From JAJFKB01 sp965230515 (GTDB lineage Bacteria; Pseudomonadota; Gammaproteobacteria; Pseudomonadales; IMCC2047), in assembly GCA_965230515.1 (NCBI GenBank), contig OZ246007.1, positions 3,410,001-3,474,000 on the forward strand: DNA of 64,000 nucleotides, in the 5' to 3' direction. Shown here in pieces: positions 6,421-14,791 of this stretch. The stretch's first letter is position 1, and every line of letters starts with the position of its first letter. Position numbers and translations under genes: made by a program. The notes below the pieces were generated by a model. The model saw only the letters and a list, made by a program, of their open reading frames with translations, did no database searches and was not told the origin of the DNA.

Positions 6421-8907
6421 ATGAAACTGATAAGAGTGGCAGCATTGTTCGCCCGTCGTGAAGCCAGATCAGCGGAGTTTCGGTTGCTCGCGTTTGCGTT
6501 GTTACTTGCTGTGGCCACCACAACTGCCATCAGCTTGTTCTCAGATCGCCTGAGCAAGGCGCTTTTGGTTCAATCGGCAGAATTGATCGGTGGCGATCTG
6601 GTGTTACAGAGTTCACGGCCATTGGCGAAACGCTGGTCGGATTATGCACAAGAATCCGGTTTGCAGGTCGCCGAGTTGGCCGAATTCGGTACGGTTTTGG
6701 TGAGCGATGATAATATTCTGTTGGCCAGTGTTAAAGCCGCCGGGTCAGGATATCCGTTGCGTGGTCAGCTGCGCGTTGCCGATAGCCGTTATGGTAAAGA
6801 CTATCCGGTCTCAGAGAGACCGGATAGTGGAGAGGTCTGGGCGGATGTCCGAGCTATCGATCGACTAGGCATTAAACTGGGTGATTCGGTTGCTATCGGC
6901 ATCAAGTCCTTTCGCGTGACGCGGATGTTAACTCTCGAGCCGGATCGTGGCAGTAATTTTTTTAATCTGTCGCCGCGAATATTGATGAATCACGATGACC
7001 TGAACGATACCCAGGTTGTTCAACCCGGTAGCAGAGTACGATATAGCTACCTATACACAGGGCAGGACACAGATTCCTTTGCTCAATGGCTAAAACCACA
7101 AATGGGTCCGGGACAAAAGCTGCTGGATATCAGGTCCTCGCAGGGAGGGGCAAGCAAAGCGCTTAATAACGCTGACCGTTACCTGAGGCTGATTGCCCTG
7201 ATGGCGGTGCTGCTGGCTTCGGTGGCCATCGCAGTGACCGCGCGGAGTTATAGCGACCGGCAGTTGGATGTCTGCTCCATGTTGCGCTGTCTTGGGGCAA
7301 CCCAGCGCACAATTCTCTATCTTTATCTGCTCCAGTTTATGCTGCTGGCCCTGCTGGCAGGGCTGTTGGGTTGTCTACTCGGATGGGCAGTCCACCTGGC
7401 TCTGTTATTCATGCTGGACGAGTTGCTTCCCTCCTATCTGCCTGCAGCAGGCATAAAACCACTTTGGACCGGTTTGGCGACTGGTTTTGTCATTCTCTGG
7501 GGAACGCTTTTACCGCCCATTCTGCGGCTCAAATCAGTCCCGCCTTTAAGAGTGATACGTCGTCACTTGCTGCCCCACTCGGTGAGTGCCTGGCTGTTGT
7601 ATGCCATTACGCTTTCAGCTCTGCTGTTACTGGTCATCCTGTTGTCCAGAGAGGTATGGTTAACGCTGATGATATTTGCCGCAGTATCAGCATTAGTGTT
7701 GCTGCTGGCGCTTATCGTTTACGGGTTGTTAAAAGTTAAAATAGGTCATCGGACTTTTCGCTACTCAATAGTTGGTCGTGGGATTGGTAGTCTGGCCCGG
7801 CGTGCTCGTGAGAATAGCGGTCAAATCATCGCCTTTGCCGTGACCATGATGCTGATGCTGGTGATTGCCCAGTTGAGGACCGAGTTGTTGAGCAATTGGC
7901 AAAACCAGCTGCCGAAGGATGCCCCAAATAATTTTGCATTTAATATTCTATCTCATGAGTCGGAACGGTTTAGTGATTTTCTGGATCAGCAATCGATTAA
8001 AAGAGAGCCGCTTTATCCGATGGTGCGTGGCCGTTTGACTGCGATTAACGATAGATTGCTCAAGCCTGGCGGAATAGACCCTGTTGGAAACGATGAATCA
8101 ATCAACAGGGAGCTGAACTTGACCTGGAGTGAACAGTTGCCTGCTGATAATCGCATTGTCAGTGGCGAATGGTGGGATGCTCAGGGCCAGGAATTGGAGT
8201 GGGTGTCTGTTGAAGCTGAGTTGGCAGGCCGGTTGCGTATTGAACCTGGTGATCGTTTGACCTTCAATATTGCAGGAGTTCAGCGGCAGGTTCGAGTAAA
8301 GAGTTTACGCACCGTGAGGTGGGAGAATTTTTCACCCAACTTTTACATGGTATTCCCGCCTGGAGCGCTGCGCGATCTGCCGGTTACCTATATCACCAGT
8401 TTTCGTCTGGATCCGCAGCAACGAAAACTTTTGTTGGAGCTGGTTGAACGCTTTCCCTCAGTCACGGTGCTGGAGGTGGATGTGGTCATTAATCAAATCC
8501 GAACTATTTTGAGACAGGTCACCGCGGTCGTTGAATTTATGCTGGTTTTCGTACTGCTGGCGGGGTTTTTGGTGTTGATCGCGGCGGTACAAAGCAGTTT
8601 AAGAGAACGGCTTCGAGAGGCAGCGCTGATGCGCGCACTGGGTGCCAGACGTCGATTCGTTGCACTCAATAATTTGATGGAGTTTGGTATGCTGGGGCTG
8701 CTCAGTGGCGTGCTGGCTGTGTTGGGGGCGGAGATTATTAATGCCTATCTTTACGACAGACTGTTTAGAATCGATCGGGTATTGGTCTTTTGGGATTGGT
8801 TGCTGGTACCAGTTACCGCGGCTGTTTTGATTGCCGGCGTGGGCTATTGGACGACTAGAAAAGCGGTGACTCATAGCCCGAAAACAATTTTGCAGCATTA
8901 CCAGTAA
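6421..8907 (+). CDS. ybbP: ABC transporter permease YbbP (FtsX-type, duplicated)
   Basis: An 828-residue membrane protein. It has an N-terminal transmembrane helix (about residues 21-41), a large periplasmic domain, a cluster of helices around 255-460 including the FtsX-like segment ARSYSDRQLDVCSMLRCLGA, a second periplasmic domain and a C-terminal FtsX repeat (QSSLRERLREAALMRALGA). The repeated ALG/CLGA signature after a transmembrane helix is typical of the permease superfamily of LolC/E and MacB. Length and order match E. coli YbbP. It is translated after ybbA and should form the membrane part of that transporter. Confidence 0.9.
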   Translation: MKLIRVAALFARREARSAEFRLLAFALLLAVATTTAISLFSDRLSKALLVQSAELIGGDLVLQSSRPLAKRWSDYAQESGLQVAELAEFGTVLVSDDNILLASVKAAGSGYPLRGQLRVADSRYGKDYPVSERPDSGEVWADVRAIDRLGIKLGDSVAIGIKSFRVTRMLTLEPDRGSNFFNLSPRILMNHDDLNDTQVVQPGSRVRYSYLYTGQDTDSFAQWLKPQMGPGQKLLDIRSSQGGASKALNNADRYLRLIALMAVLLASVAIAVTARSYSDRQLDVCSMLRCLGATQRTILYLYLLQFMLLALLAGLLGCLLGWAVHLALLFMLDELLPSYLPAAGIKPLWTGLATGFVILWGTLLPPILRLKSVPPLRVIRRHLLPHSVSAWLLYAITLSALLLLVILLSREVWLTLMIFAAVSALVLLLALIVYGLLKVKIGHRTFRYSIVGRGIGSLARRARENSGQIIAFAVTMMLMLVIAQLRTELLSNWQNQLPKDAPNNFAFNILSHESERFSDFLDQQSIKREPLYPMVRGRLTAINDRLLKPGGIDPVGNDESINRELNLTWSEQLPADNRIVSGEWWDAQGQELEWVSVEAELAGRLRIEPGDRLTFNIAGVQRQVRVKSLRTVRWENFSPNFYMVFPPGALRDLPVTYITSFRLDPQQRKLLLELVERFPSVTVLEVDVVINQIRTILRQVTAVVEFMLVFVLLAGFLVLIAAVQSSLRERLREAALMRALGARRRFVALNNLMEFGMLGLLSGVLAVLGAEIINAYLYDRLFRIDRVLVFWDWLLVPVTAAVLIAGVGYWTTRKAVTHSPKTILQHYQ

Positions 8908-9136
8908 GTCACCTGTCAGAAGACGTTGATGATGTTTGGTTTTTGATGAGTCAAACAGGTAAGATATTACTGGTAGTTACTAAAGTCGAAAAGCAAGCGT
9001 TTTCAGTTTCTTTTCTCTTGCGGGAGAGCGAGCAAGGGGCATAATAAAAGGTTAGGATGAAGGAGAGGGTTGAGGTTTTGAGCTATAGATTTGCATGGCT
9101 TTTGTATTACCCCTCACCCTAGCCCTCTCCCAGAGG

Positions 9137-9243
9137 GAGAGGGAACAGTGCGCGACAACCTTCATGGGAGAGGGAACAGTGTGCGACAACCTCCATGGGA
9201 AAGGGGACAGTGTGCGACAACCTTTATCGAAGAGGGGACGGTG
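9137..9243. repeat. 31-bp tandem repeat, three full units plus a partial
   Basis: Units begin at 9137, 9168 and 9199, with a partial unit from 9230. Each contains GGGAACAGTG or a variant and then GCGACAACC. The units differ at several positions, so the array is not a recent perfect expansion. No coding role is visible. Confidence 0.8.
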
Positions 9244-9290
9244 ATTAGGTGTTAGTCAGATTCTCTTTGGAAGGTGTGGCAAAAGGTAAG

Positions 9291-9497
9291 CAATACATCC
9301 TCTCCTTATGAAGGGTGCCGCGAAAGACAAGACAGAAATATCTTCTCTGCCTCTGGAGAGTGTAGAGAATGGCAAGACAGAAATACCTCCTCTCCCTCTG
9401 GAGAGTGCAGCGAATGGCAGGACAAAAATACCTCCTCTCCCTCTGGAGAGTGCAGCGAATGGCAGGGCAGAAATACCTCCTCTCCCTCTGGGAGAGG
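9291..9497. repeat. 45-bp tandem repeat array
   Basis: Three clear 45-bp units lie at 9356-9400, 9401-9445 and 9446-9490, with a diverged 46-bp unit at 9310-9355 and partial copies at both ends. The core is GAGAGTGCAGCGAATGGCAG followed by an A-rich step and CCTCCTCTCCCTCTG. Because 45 is a multiple of three, open frames appear on both strands, but they encode only the repeat and are not genes. Confidence 0.8.
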
Positions 9498-9757
9498 ATT
9501 GAGGTGAGGGTCGGTTTTTAAGTTGTTGATGTTTATGGCTTTTGTTTTACCCCTCACCCTGGTCATTGGAATGCCCTTTGGGTACCCCCCCTAAAAAGGG
9601 GATAGAGATTAGGCTTTGGTGACAGCTTCCAAGGGCGAGGGAGTATAACCAATTAAGTAAGTGCCAAACAGGTAAGATAATAATTCTATTGCAATCATTC
9701 ATTATCTCATTACTAGGACCATGAAATGCATGGCCTGAAATACAAAAGGAGCGACTC

Positions 9758-11704
9758 ATGTCTGAAGTACATATTCATCCGGTAAAACCAGAAATTGCCG
9801 AACGGGCCTGGGCGGATCAATCGACCTATGAGGAGATGTACAGTGCTTCAATCATCAACCCGGAGGCGTTTTGGGAGGAGCATGGTAAGCGCCTGGATTG
9901 GATCAAACCCTTCAGCAAGGTAAAGGATACCTCCTTTGAGAAAGGGCAGGTACATATCCGCTGGTTTGAGGATGGAACACTGAATGCCAGCGCGAATTGC
10001 CTGGACAGACATCTGGACGAGAGGGGCGATCAGGTGGCGATTATCTGGGAGGGAGATGATCCTCAGGTCGATAAAAAAATCACTTATCGGGAACTGCATC
10101 AACAGGTGTGCAAGTTTGCCAATGCACTGAAGGGGCAGGGTGTCAGGAAGGGAGATGTAGTGACGATCTACATGCCGATGATACCGGAAGCGGCAGTGGC
10201 GATTTTGGCCTGTGCCCGCATTGGTGCCATTCATTCAGTTATCTTCGGTGGCTTTTCTCCTGATGCGATCGCGACACGTATCAAAACCTGTCATAGCAAC
10301 ACCGTAATTACTGCCGATCAGGGGGTGCGTGGAGGCCGAGTTATACCTCTTAAAGAGAATGTAAATGAAGCACTGACGCGCGAGGGCACGGATTGCGTCG
10401 AGCGGGTGGTTACAGTTCAATACACCGGTGCGGATGTTGGCTGGCAGCAGGGCAGGGATATCTGGTACGAGGAGATCGTTGCACCGGCCTCTGAAGAGTG
10501 TCCGCCGGAGGAGATGAGCGCGGAGGACCCTCTTTTTATTCTCTACACTTCGGGGTCAACCGGGGCGCCAAAGGGGCTGTTGCACACGACAGGTGGTTAT
10601 ATGGTCTATGCCGCGATGACCCATCAGTATGTTTTTGATTACCACGATGGCGATATCTATTGGTGTACCGCTGATGTCGGCTGGGTAACCGGTCACAGCT
10701 ATATCATCTATGGGCCGCTGGCCAATGGTGCCACCACTCTTATGTTTGAAGGTGTACCCAATTACCCGGGTGTGAATCGTATGAGTCAGGTGGTGGACAA
10801 GCACCAGGTTAGTATTCTGTATACCGCGCCGACGGCAATTCGTGCGTTAATGGCTGATGGTGATCTGGCGGCACAGGATACCCATCGCAGCAGCCTGAAA
10901 GTGCTTGGTTCGGTAGGTGAGCCGATTAATCCCGCAGCATGGGAGTGGTACTACGAAACTATCGGCAACGGCGAGTGTCCGATCGTTGATACCTGGTGGC
11001 AAACAGAAACGGGGGGCATAATGCTTTCTCCGCTGCCGGGGGCGACTGATTTAAAACCGGGGTCTGCAACAAAGCCTTTTTTTGGCGTTCAGCCGGCATT
11101 GGTGGATGCGGAGGGTAATCTGTTGGAAGGTGCGAACGAGGGTAATCTGGTGATGCTGGATAGTTGGCCCGGGCAGAGTCGCTCCGTTTATGGTGATCAT
11201 GATCGCTTTGAAAAAACCTATTTTTCTGATTTTCCAGGAAAGTACTTTTCAGGTGATGGCGCAAAGCGCGATCAGGATGGTTATTACTGGATTACCGGTC
11301 GTGTGGATGATGTGCTGAATGTTTCAGGCCATCGCCTGGGTACCGCGGAAATTGAAAGTGCGATGGTGCTGCATGAGAAGGTTTCAGAGGCTGCCGTTGT
11401 GGGCTATGAACATGATATTAAAGGGCAGGGTATCTATGTTTATGTGACTTTGAATCATGGTGAAGTAGCCAGTGAGGAGTTGGCGAACGAACTGCGTCAA
11501 TGGGTTCGCAAGGAGATTGGCCCGATCGCTTCGCCGGATCATATTCAGTGGGCACCGGGGTTGCCCAAGACGCGCTCAGGCAAGATTATGCGGCGTATTC
11601 TGCGCAAGATTGCGGCGAATGAATATGACCAGTTGGGCGATACCTCGACCCTGGCTGATCCATCGGTGGTGCAGGAGTTGATTGATAACCGTCTGAATCG
11701 ATAG
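9758..11704 (+). CDS. acs: Acetyl-CoA synthetase (AMP-forming)
   Basis: A 648-residue enzyme converting acetate, ATP and CoA to acetyl-CoA through acetyl-AMP. The P-loop YTSGSTGAPKG lies at about residues 264-274, the A5-type motif is DTWWQTETGG, and the A8 hinge is GRVDDVLNVSGHRLGTAEIE. The C-terminal acetylation motif PKTRSGK places the catalytic lysine at residue 609, the same number as in Salmonella Acs, where it is switched off by Pat acetylation and restored by a sirtuin. The start has AAAGGAG 7-8 nt upstream. It lies downstream of the repeat island and upstream of a thiolase that could use its product. Confidence 0.97.
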   Translation: MSEVHIHPVKPEIAERAWADQSTYEEMYSASIINPEAFWEEHGKRLDWIKPFSKVKDTSFEKGQVHIRWFEDGTLNASANCLDRHLDERGDQVAIIWEGDDPQVDKKITYRELHQQVCKFANALKGQGVRKGDVVTIYMPMIPEAAVAILACARIGAIHSVIFGGFSPDAIATRIKTCHSNTVITADQGVRGGRVIPLKENVNEALTREGTDCVERVVTVQYTGADVGWQQGRDIWYEEIVAPASEECPPEEMSAEDPLFILYTSGSTGAPKGLLHTTGGYMVYAAMTHQYVFDYHDGDIYWCTADVGWVTGHSYIIYGPLANGATTLMFEGVPNYPGVNRMSQVVDKHQVSILYTAPTAIRALMADGDLAAQDTHRSSLKVLGSVGEPINPAAWEWYYETIGNGECPIVDTWWQTETGGIMLSPLPGATDLKPGSATKPFFGVQPALVDAEGNLLEGANEGNLVMLDSWPGQSRSVYGDHDRFEKTYFSDFPGKYFSGDGAKRDQDGYYWITGRVDDVLNVSGHRLGTAEIESAMVLHEKVSEAAVVGYEHDIKGQGIYVYVTLNHGEVASEELANELRQWVRKEIGPIASPDHIQWAPGLPKTRSGKIMRRILRKIAANEYDQLGDTSTLADPSVVQELIDNRLNR

Positions 11705-11935
11705 TGAGTTTTTCAATTTAAACAGCTCTTTCAGGGTCTGCAGGTCTGACATCAGCCGGAAATGCATAGTGAGGTCGTTTAAATAGCGAATTATTCAGTC
11801 AGGTTTTTGATTTGAGCGGAAAACTCAAAGGAGAAATTTGCTCGAAAGGCGGTTTCAGTGTAAATTACGCACTGCAAAAACTAGTAAAGGTTGCTTACAA
11901 TTTTAAGTAAGAATACAAATTTAAGGTAGGAATAT

Positions 11936-13114
11936 ATGCATAATGTGGTAATCGTCGCTGCGGGTCGCACCGCCATCGGCAGTTTTAACGGAGCGCTGGC
12001 TTCTTTAAGCGCAGATCAGTTGGGTAGTACAGTTATTAAAGGGCTGCTGGAGCAGTCAGGTGTAAACCCTGCTGAAGTCGATGAAGTACTGTTGGGCCAG
12101 GTTTTGATGGCGGGTGACGGGCAGAATCCTGCTCGCCAGGCGGCTATCAATGGCGGGCTGCCAGCAACTACGCCGGCCATGACGATTAACAAAGTGTGTG
12201 GTTCCGGGCTCAAGGCAGTTCATTTGGGTGCTCAGGCAATCGCCCTGGGTGATGCTGATGTAATTATCGCCGGTGGTCAGGAAAATATGAGCCGGTCGGC
12301 GCATATCTTGCCGAATTCACGTAACGGTCAACGCATGGGTAACTGGCAGTTGGTCGATACCATGGTTAATGACGGACTCTGGGATGCGTTCAATGATTAC
12401 CACATGGGCGTGACTGCAGAAAATATTCAGGAGCGTTTCGATATTTCCAGGAATCAGCAGGACCAGTTTGCAGCGCATTCCCAACAAAAAGCTGAAGCCG
12501 CGCAAAACAGTAACCGTTTTGCGGACGAGATCATCCCTGTCAGCATACCGCAGCGCAGAAAAGATCCTGTTGTGTTTGATCGTGATGAGTACCCCAAGCA
12601 TGGTACAACGGCTGAATCTCTCGGAAAGCTAAGACCTGCCTTTAAAAAGGATGGTACGGTAACGGCTGGTAATGCATCCGGTATCAATGATGGCGCCGCT
12701 GCTGTCATTCTGATGAGCGAGGAAAAGGCGCAACAGCTGGGTTTGAAACCGCTTGTAACAATTAAGGCATATGCCAATGGTGGTGTAAGTCCGGAAGTGA
12801 TGGGTACGGGTCCAATTCCGGCCAGTAAGGCCTGCTTAAAGAAAGCAGGATGGGAAGTGGGTGATCTTGATCTTATCGAGGCCAACGAGGCCTTTGCGGT
12901 ACAGGCGATAGCTGTAAACAGCGAAATGGGTTGGGATACGGACAAGGTGAATGTTAATGGCGGGGCGATTTCTCTGGGTCACCCAATCGGCGCCTCCGGT
13001 TGTCGAGTATTGGTAACCTTGATTCATGAAATGATCAAGCGTGATGCTCACAAAGGACTGGCCACGCTTTGTATCGGCGGGGGCATGGGGGTCGCGCTGG
13101 CTGTCGAACGCTAG
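11936..13114 (+). CDS. Acetyl-CoA C-acetyltransferase (thiolase II)
   Basis: A 392-residue thiolase. The nucleophilic Cys is at about residue 88 (KVCGSGLKA), the His site is GHPIGASG and the second catalytic Cys is in CIGGGMGVA near the C-terminus. It condenses two acetyl-CoA to acetoacetyl-CoA or runs the reverse cleavage. The sequence is closest in style to AtoB/PhaA biosynthetic-type thiolases. No PHA reductase or synthase lies beside it, so the pathway (ketone-body degradation, PHA, short-chain fatty acids) is open. It is separated from acs by 231 bp, so it is probably a separate transcription unit. Confidence 0.92.
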   Translation: MHNVVIVAAGRTAIGSFNGALASLSADQLGSTVIKGLLEQSGVNPAEVDEVLLGQVLMAGDGQNPARQAAINGGLPATTPAMTINKVCGSGLKAVHLGAQAIALGDADVIIAGGQENMSRSAHILPNSRNGQRMGNWQLVDTMVNDGLWDAFNDYHMGVTAENIQERFDISRNQQDQFAAHSQQKAEAAQNSNRFADEIIPVSIPQRRKDPVVFDRDEYPKHGTTAESLGKLRPAFKKDGTVTAGNASGINDGAAAVILMSEEKAQQLGLKPLVTIKAYANGGVSPEVMGTGPIPASKACLKKAGWEVGDLDLIEANEAFAVQAIAVNSEMGWDTDKVNVNGGAISLGHPIGASGCRVLVTLIHEMIKRDAHKGLATLCIGGGMGVALAVER

Positions 13115-13199
13115 TAGAAATGACTTGATAGGGTCTGCCTGGCAGGATCGCCGGATAGACCCTCTGGCACTGCTTGATGTGCGCAATCAATAACAGGTT

Positions 13200-13637
13200 C
13201 TAGTGCAGCGGTGCAATATTACCTTCGATCGGCCCGGGTATCACTTCGGAAAAAGAGGAATGGTGTATCACCATTTTCCAATCCCCTTTGCCACCATCCC
13301 TTTGGAAGACGTTGGTACAGATTGTTTTAATGGCGTGGGGGCTGGTTTCAGGCGCTGCGATATTCTCAATACAATTAACCCAGGCCATCTGTTCGCAGAA
13401 ACTTACGCGAGGATTACCCGGTATAACCGGAACCCGATTTGAATTCTCAAAAATCATCCGCCAGCTCTTTTCAATATTAATCCAGCCCTGCAGGCGGTTC
13501 CAGCCGGGATGTATGCATTGGGCCTCGTCGCTATGTAACCAAAGATCGATCATGGACTGCAGGTCACCATGTGTGAGTGCCTGGTAAAAACTGTTGTTGG
13601 TGGCCAGCACACTCTCTTTTATATCATTTTCGCTCAT
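13200..13637 (-). CDS. SnoaL-like / nuclear transport factor 2-fold protein
   Basis: A 145-residue protein with the cone-shaped SnoaL_3/NTF2 pattern. An N-terminal helix (NNSFYQALTHGDLQSMIDLW) is followed by CIHPGWNRLQGWINIEKSW and a C-terminal sheet (GDWKMVIHHSS). Such small proteins serve as ketosteroid-isomerase-like enzymes or ligand-binding domains; the ligand here is unknown. It is convergent with the thiolase (85 bp apart) and divergent from dps (200 bp). Confidence 0.8.
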   Translation of the reverse strand: MSENDIKESVLATNNSFYQALTHGDLQSMIDLWLHSDEAQCIHPGWNRLQGWINIEKSWRMIFENSNRVPVIPGNPRVSFCEQMAWVNCIENIAAPETSPHAIKTICTNVFQRDGGKGDWKMVIHHSSFSEVIPGPIEGNIAPLH

Positions 13638-13734
13638 TGAAACTCCGCACGTTTAGGTGCAACTACAAATTCGAAATTGGGTAGTGCTGATAGTATATGA
13701 AGAAGGTCGCATTAATGCATTCGGTAATTTTTTA

Positions 13735-13784
13735 ATATAGATAAATTCAAATATTATTATAGAGATAATTAATTTTATCTATAT
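13735..13784. promoter_or_regulatory. AT-rich inverted repeat upstream of dps
   Basis: ATATAGATAAA (13735-13745) and its exact complement TTTATCTATAT (13774-13784) are separated by 28 bp in a very AT-rich stretch 54 bp before dps. Two ATAG tetramers at 13737 and 13759 are 22 bp apart, the spacing of OxyR half-site repeats, but the intervening CTAT boxes do not match. It may be an operator or a promoter-region bend. Assignment to a regulator is not justified. Confidence 0.4.
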
Positions 13785-13837
13785 CTTTTGCTCTGGCAAT
13801 ATTGATCCTGTTAGTCACTTATTAATGGGAGCACAAT

Positions 13838-14311
13838 ATGATGAATAAGATTGATATTGGAATAAACGAGCAGGATAGAAACCAGATCGCTGCAGGTTTG
13901 AAGAAGTTGCTTGCGGACTCTTATACCCTTTATCTGCAGTCACATAACTTTCACTGGAATGTCACAGGGCCGCGATTTCGTGAATTGCACCTGATGTTTG
14001 AGGAGCATTATAACGAACTTGCTCTTGCTGTAGATGAGATCGCAGAACGGATTCGTACCCTTGATGTAGCAGCGCCGGGCACCTATAAAGCGTTTGCTGA
14101 ATTAAGCTCAATTAAGGAGGTGGAGGGTGTGCCGAATACTACGGATATGGTAGAGATTTTAACCCTGGGGCATGAGCAGGTAGTAAGAACCTGCCGGCAA
14201 GTACTTGTTACAGCGCAGAAAGCGGATGACGAATCTACAGCGGCTTTGGTGTCAGACCGAATGCGGGTGCACGAAAAAACCGCCTGGATGTTACGGGCGA
14301 TGCAAACCTGA
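13838..14311 (+). CDS. dps: Dps family ferritin-like DNA-binding/iron-storage protein
   Basis: A 157-residue protein of the Dps/starvation family. The first-helix ferroxidase motif YLQSHNFHWNVTGPRF is followed by LHLMFEEHYNELALAVDEIA, which supplies the partner acidic residues of the inter-subunit iron site. Dps dodecamers oxidise and store iron using peroxide and protect DNA. There is no Lys-rich N-terminal tail, so direct DNA binding may be weak. Two consecutive ATG codons (13838 and 13841) follow GGGAG, so the start could be either. The upstream region is AT-rich with an inverted repeat. Confidence 0.93.
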   Translation: MMNKIDIGINEQDRNQIAAGLKKLLADSYTLYLQSHNFHWNVTGPRFRELHLMFEEHYNELALAVDEIAERIRTLDVAAPGTYKAFAELSSIKEVEGVPNTTDMVEILTLGHEQVVRTCRQVLVTAQKADDESTAALVSDRMRVHEKTAWMLRAMQT

Positions 14312-14335
14312 GGCGGTATTGTATTCAAAAAGCGT

Positions 14336-14584
14336 TTAAAGGCTATGCGTGTCCCAGTTCTTTGAGACGCGCATGGAAAGCACAGAACGCATCGTTTCTT
14401 TGGCCTGCAACTGGCTGTCATAGGGGCCTTTAACCGCTCCGCCTCTGAGTGCGATATACCAGCCACCATTCATTTGAAAATAGCGGTTTGAGCGAAAGGG
14501 TGGTGGTTGTTTCTCGCCATCCCTTGCTCTGACGCCGCCGCCTCCGCTGCTGAAATCAAGTGTGTTTGCTGCCAATGTTGGCAC
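14336..14584 (-). CDS. Small DUF6316-like protein
   Basis: An 82-residue protein starting at GTG. The core RYFQMNGGWYIALRGGAV and VKGPYDSQLQAKETM matches the compact pattern of DUF6316 proteins (a Trp-Tyr sheet followed by a GP[YF]xSxxxA helix) found in gammaproteobacteria. No function is known. The first 25 residues are Gly/Pro-rich and probably disordered. It is convergent with dps (24 bp between stops). The GTG start has a poor ribosome-binding site, so the true N-terminus may differ. Confidence 0.65.
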   Translation of the reverse strand: MPTLAANTLDFSSGGGGVRARDGEKQPPPFRSNRYFQMNGGWYIALRGGAVKGPYDSQLQAKETMRSVLSMRVSKNWDTHSL

Positions 14585-14791
14585 CTCGATCTGATTTATT
14601 TAACAGCATGATGAATAATATGCAAAAAACGCACCTTGTTTTAAAAAACAATGGGTTGCGTTGAGTTTTTGGTGATTCTGGTTCTCAAGTGTAAAACTAT
14701 CCGACAGTTGAGCGGTGATTCACGGTGATATTCGTTGTGCCCAGGTTCCCATAATCAACTTATCGGGATATGATTCAAAATTGGATTAAAA

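Larger units (their letters stand above)
8952..9679. repeat. Intergenic repeat island bounded by 15-bp direct repeats
   Basis: The 850-bp gap between ybbP and acs contains no credible gene. CAAACAGGTAAGATA occurs at 8952-8966 and again at 9665-9679. Between the copies lie CCTCACCCT/GGGAGAGG-type palindromic sequences, two tandem arrays (31-bp and 45-bp periods) and a 26-nt sequence ending in CCCCTCACCCT present at 9095-9120 and 9535-9560 with one mismatch. The bounding repeats could be a target duplication from insertion of the repetitive block, or remnants of local duplication. The downstream copy lies in the acs upstream region. Confidence 0.75.

Noticed and set aside
9137..9497. CRISPR array
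   Set aside because: The repeats are directly adjacent and diverged, with no unique spacers of constant length and no cas genes.
9274..9566. Open frames on both strands inside the 45-bp array
   Set aside because: They exist only because the repeat length is a multiple of three; the predicted proteins are pure repeat with no start signal or family.
13735..13784. Definite OxyR binding site at dps
   Set aside because: Only the two ATAG boxes fit the spacing; the CTAT boxes of the consensus are missing.
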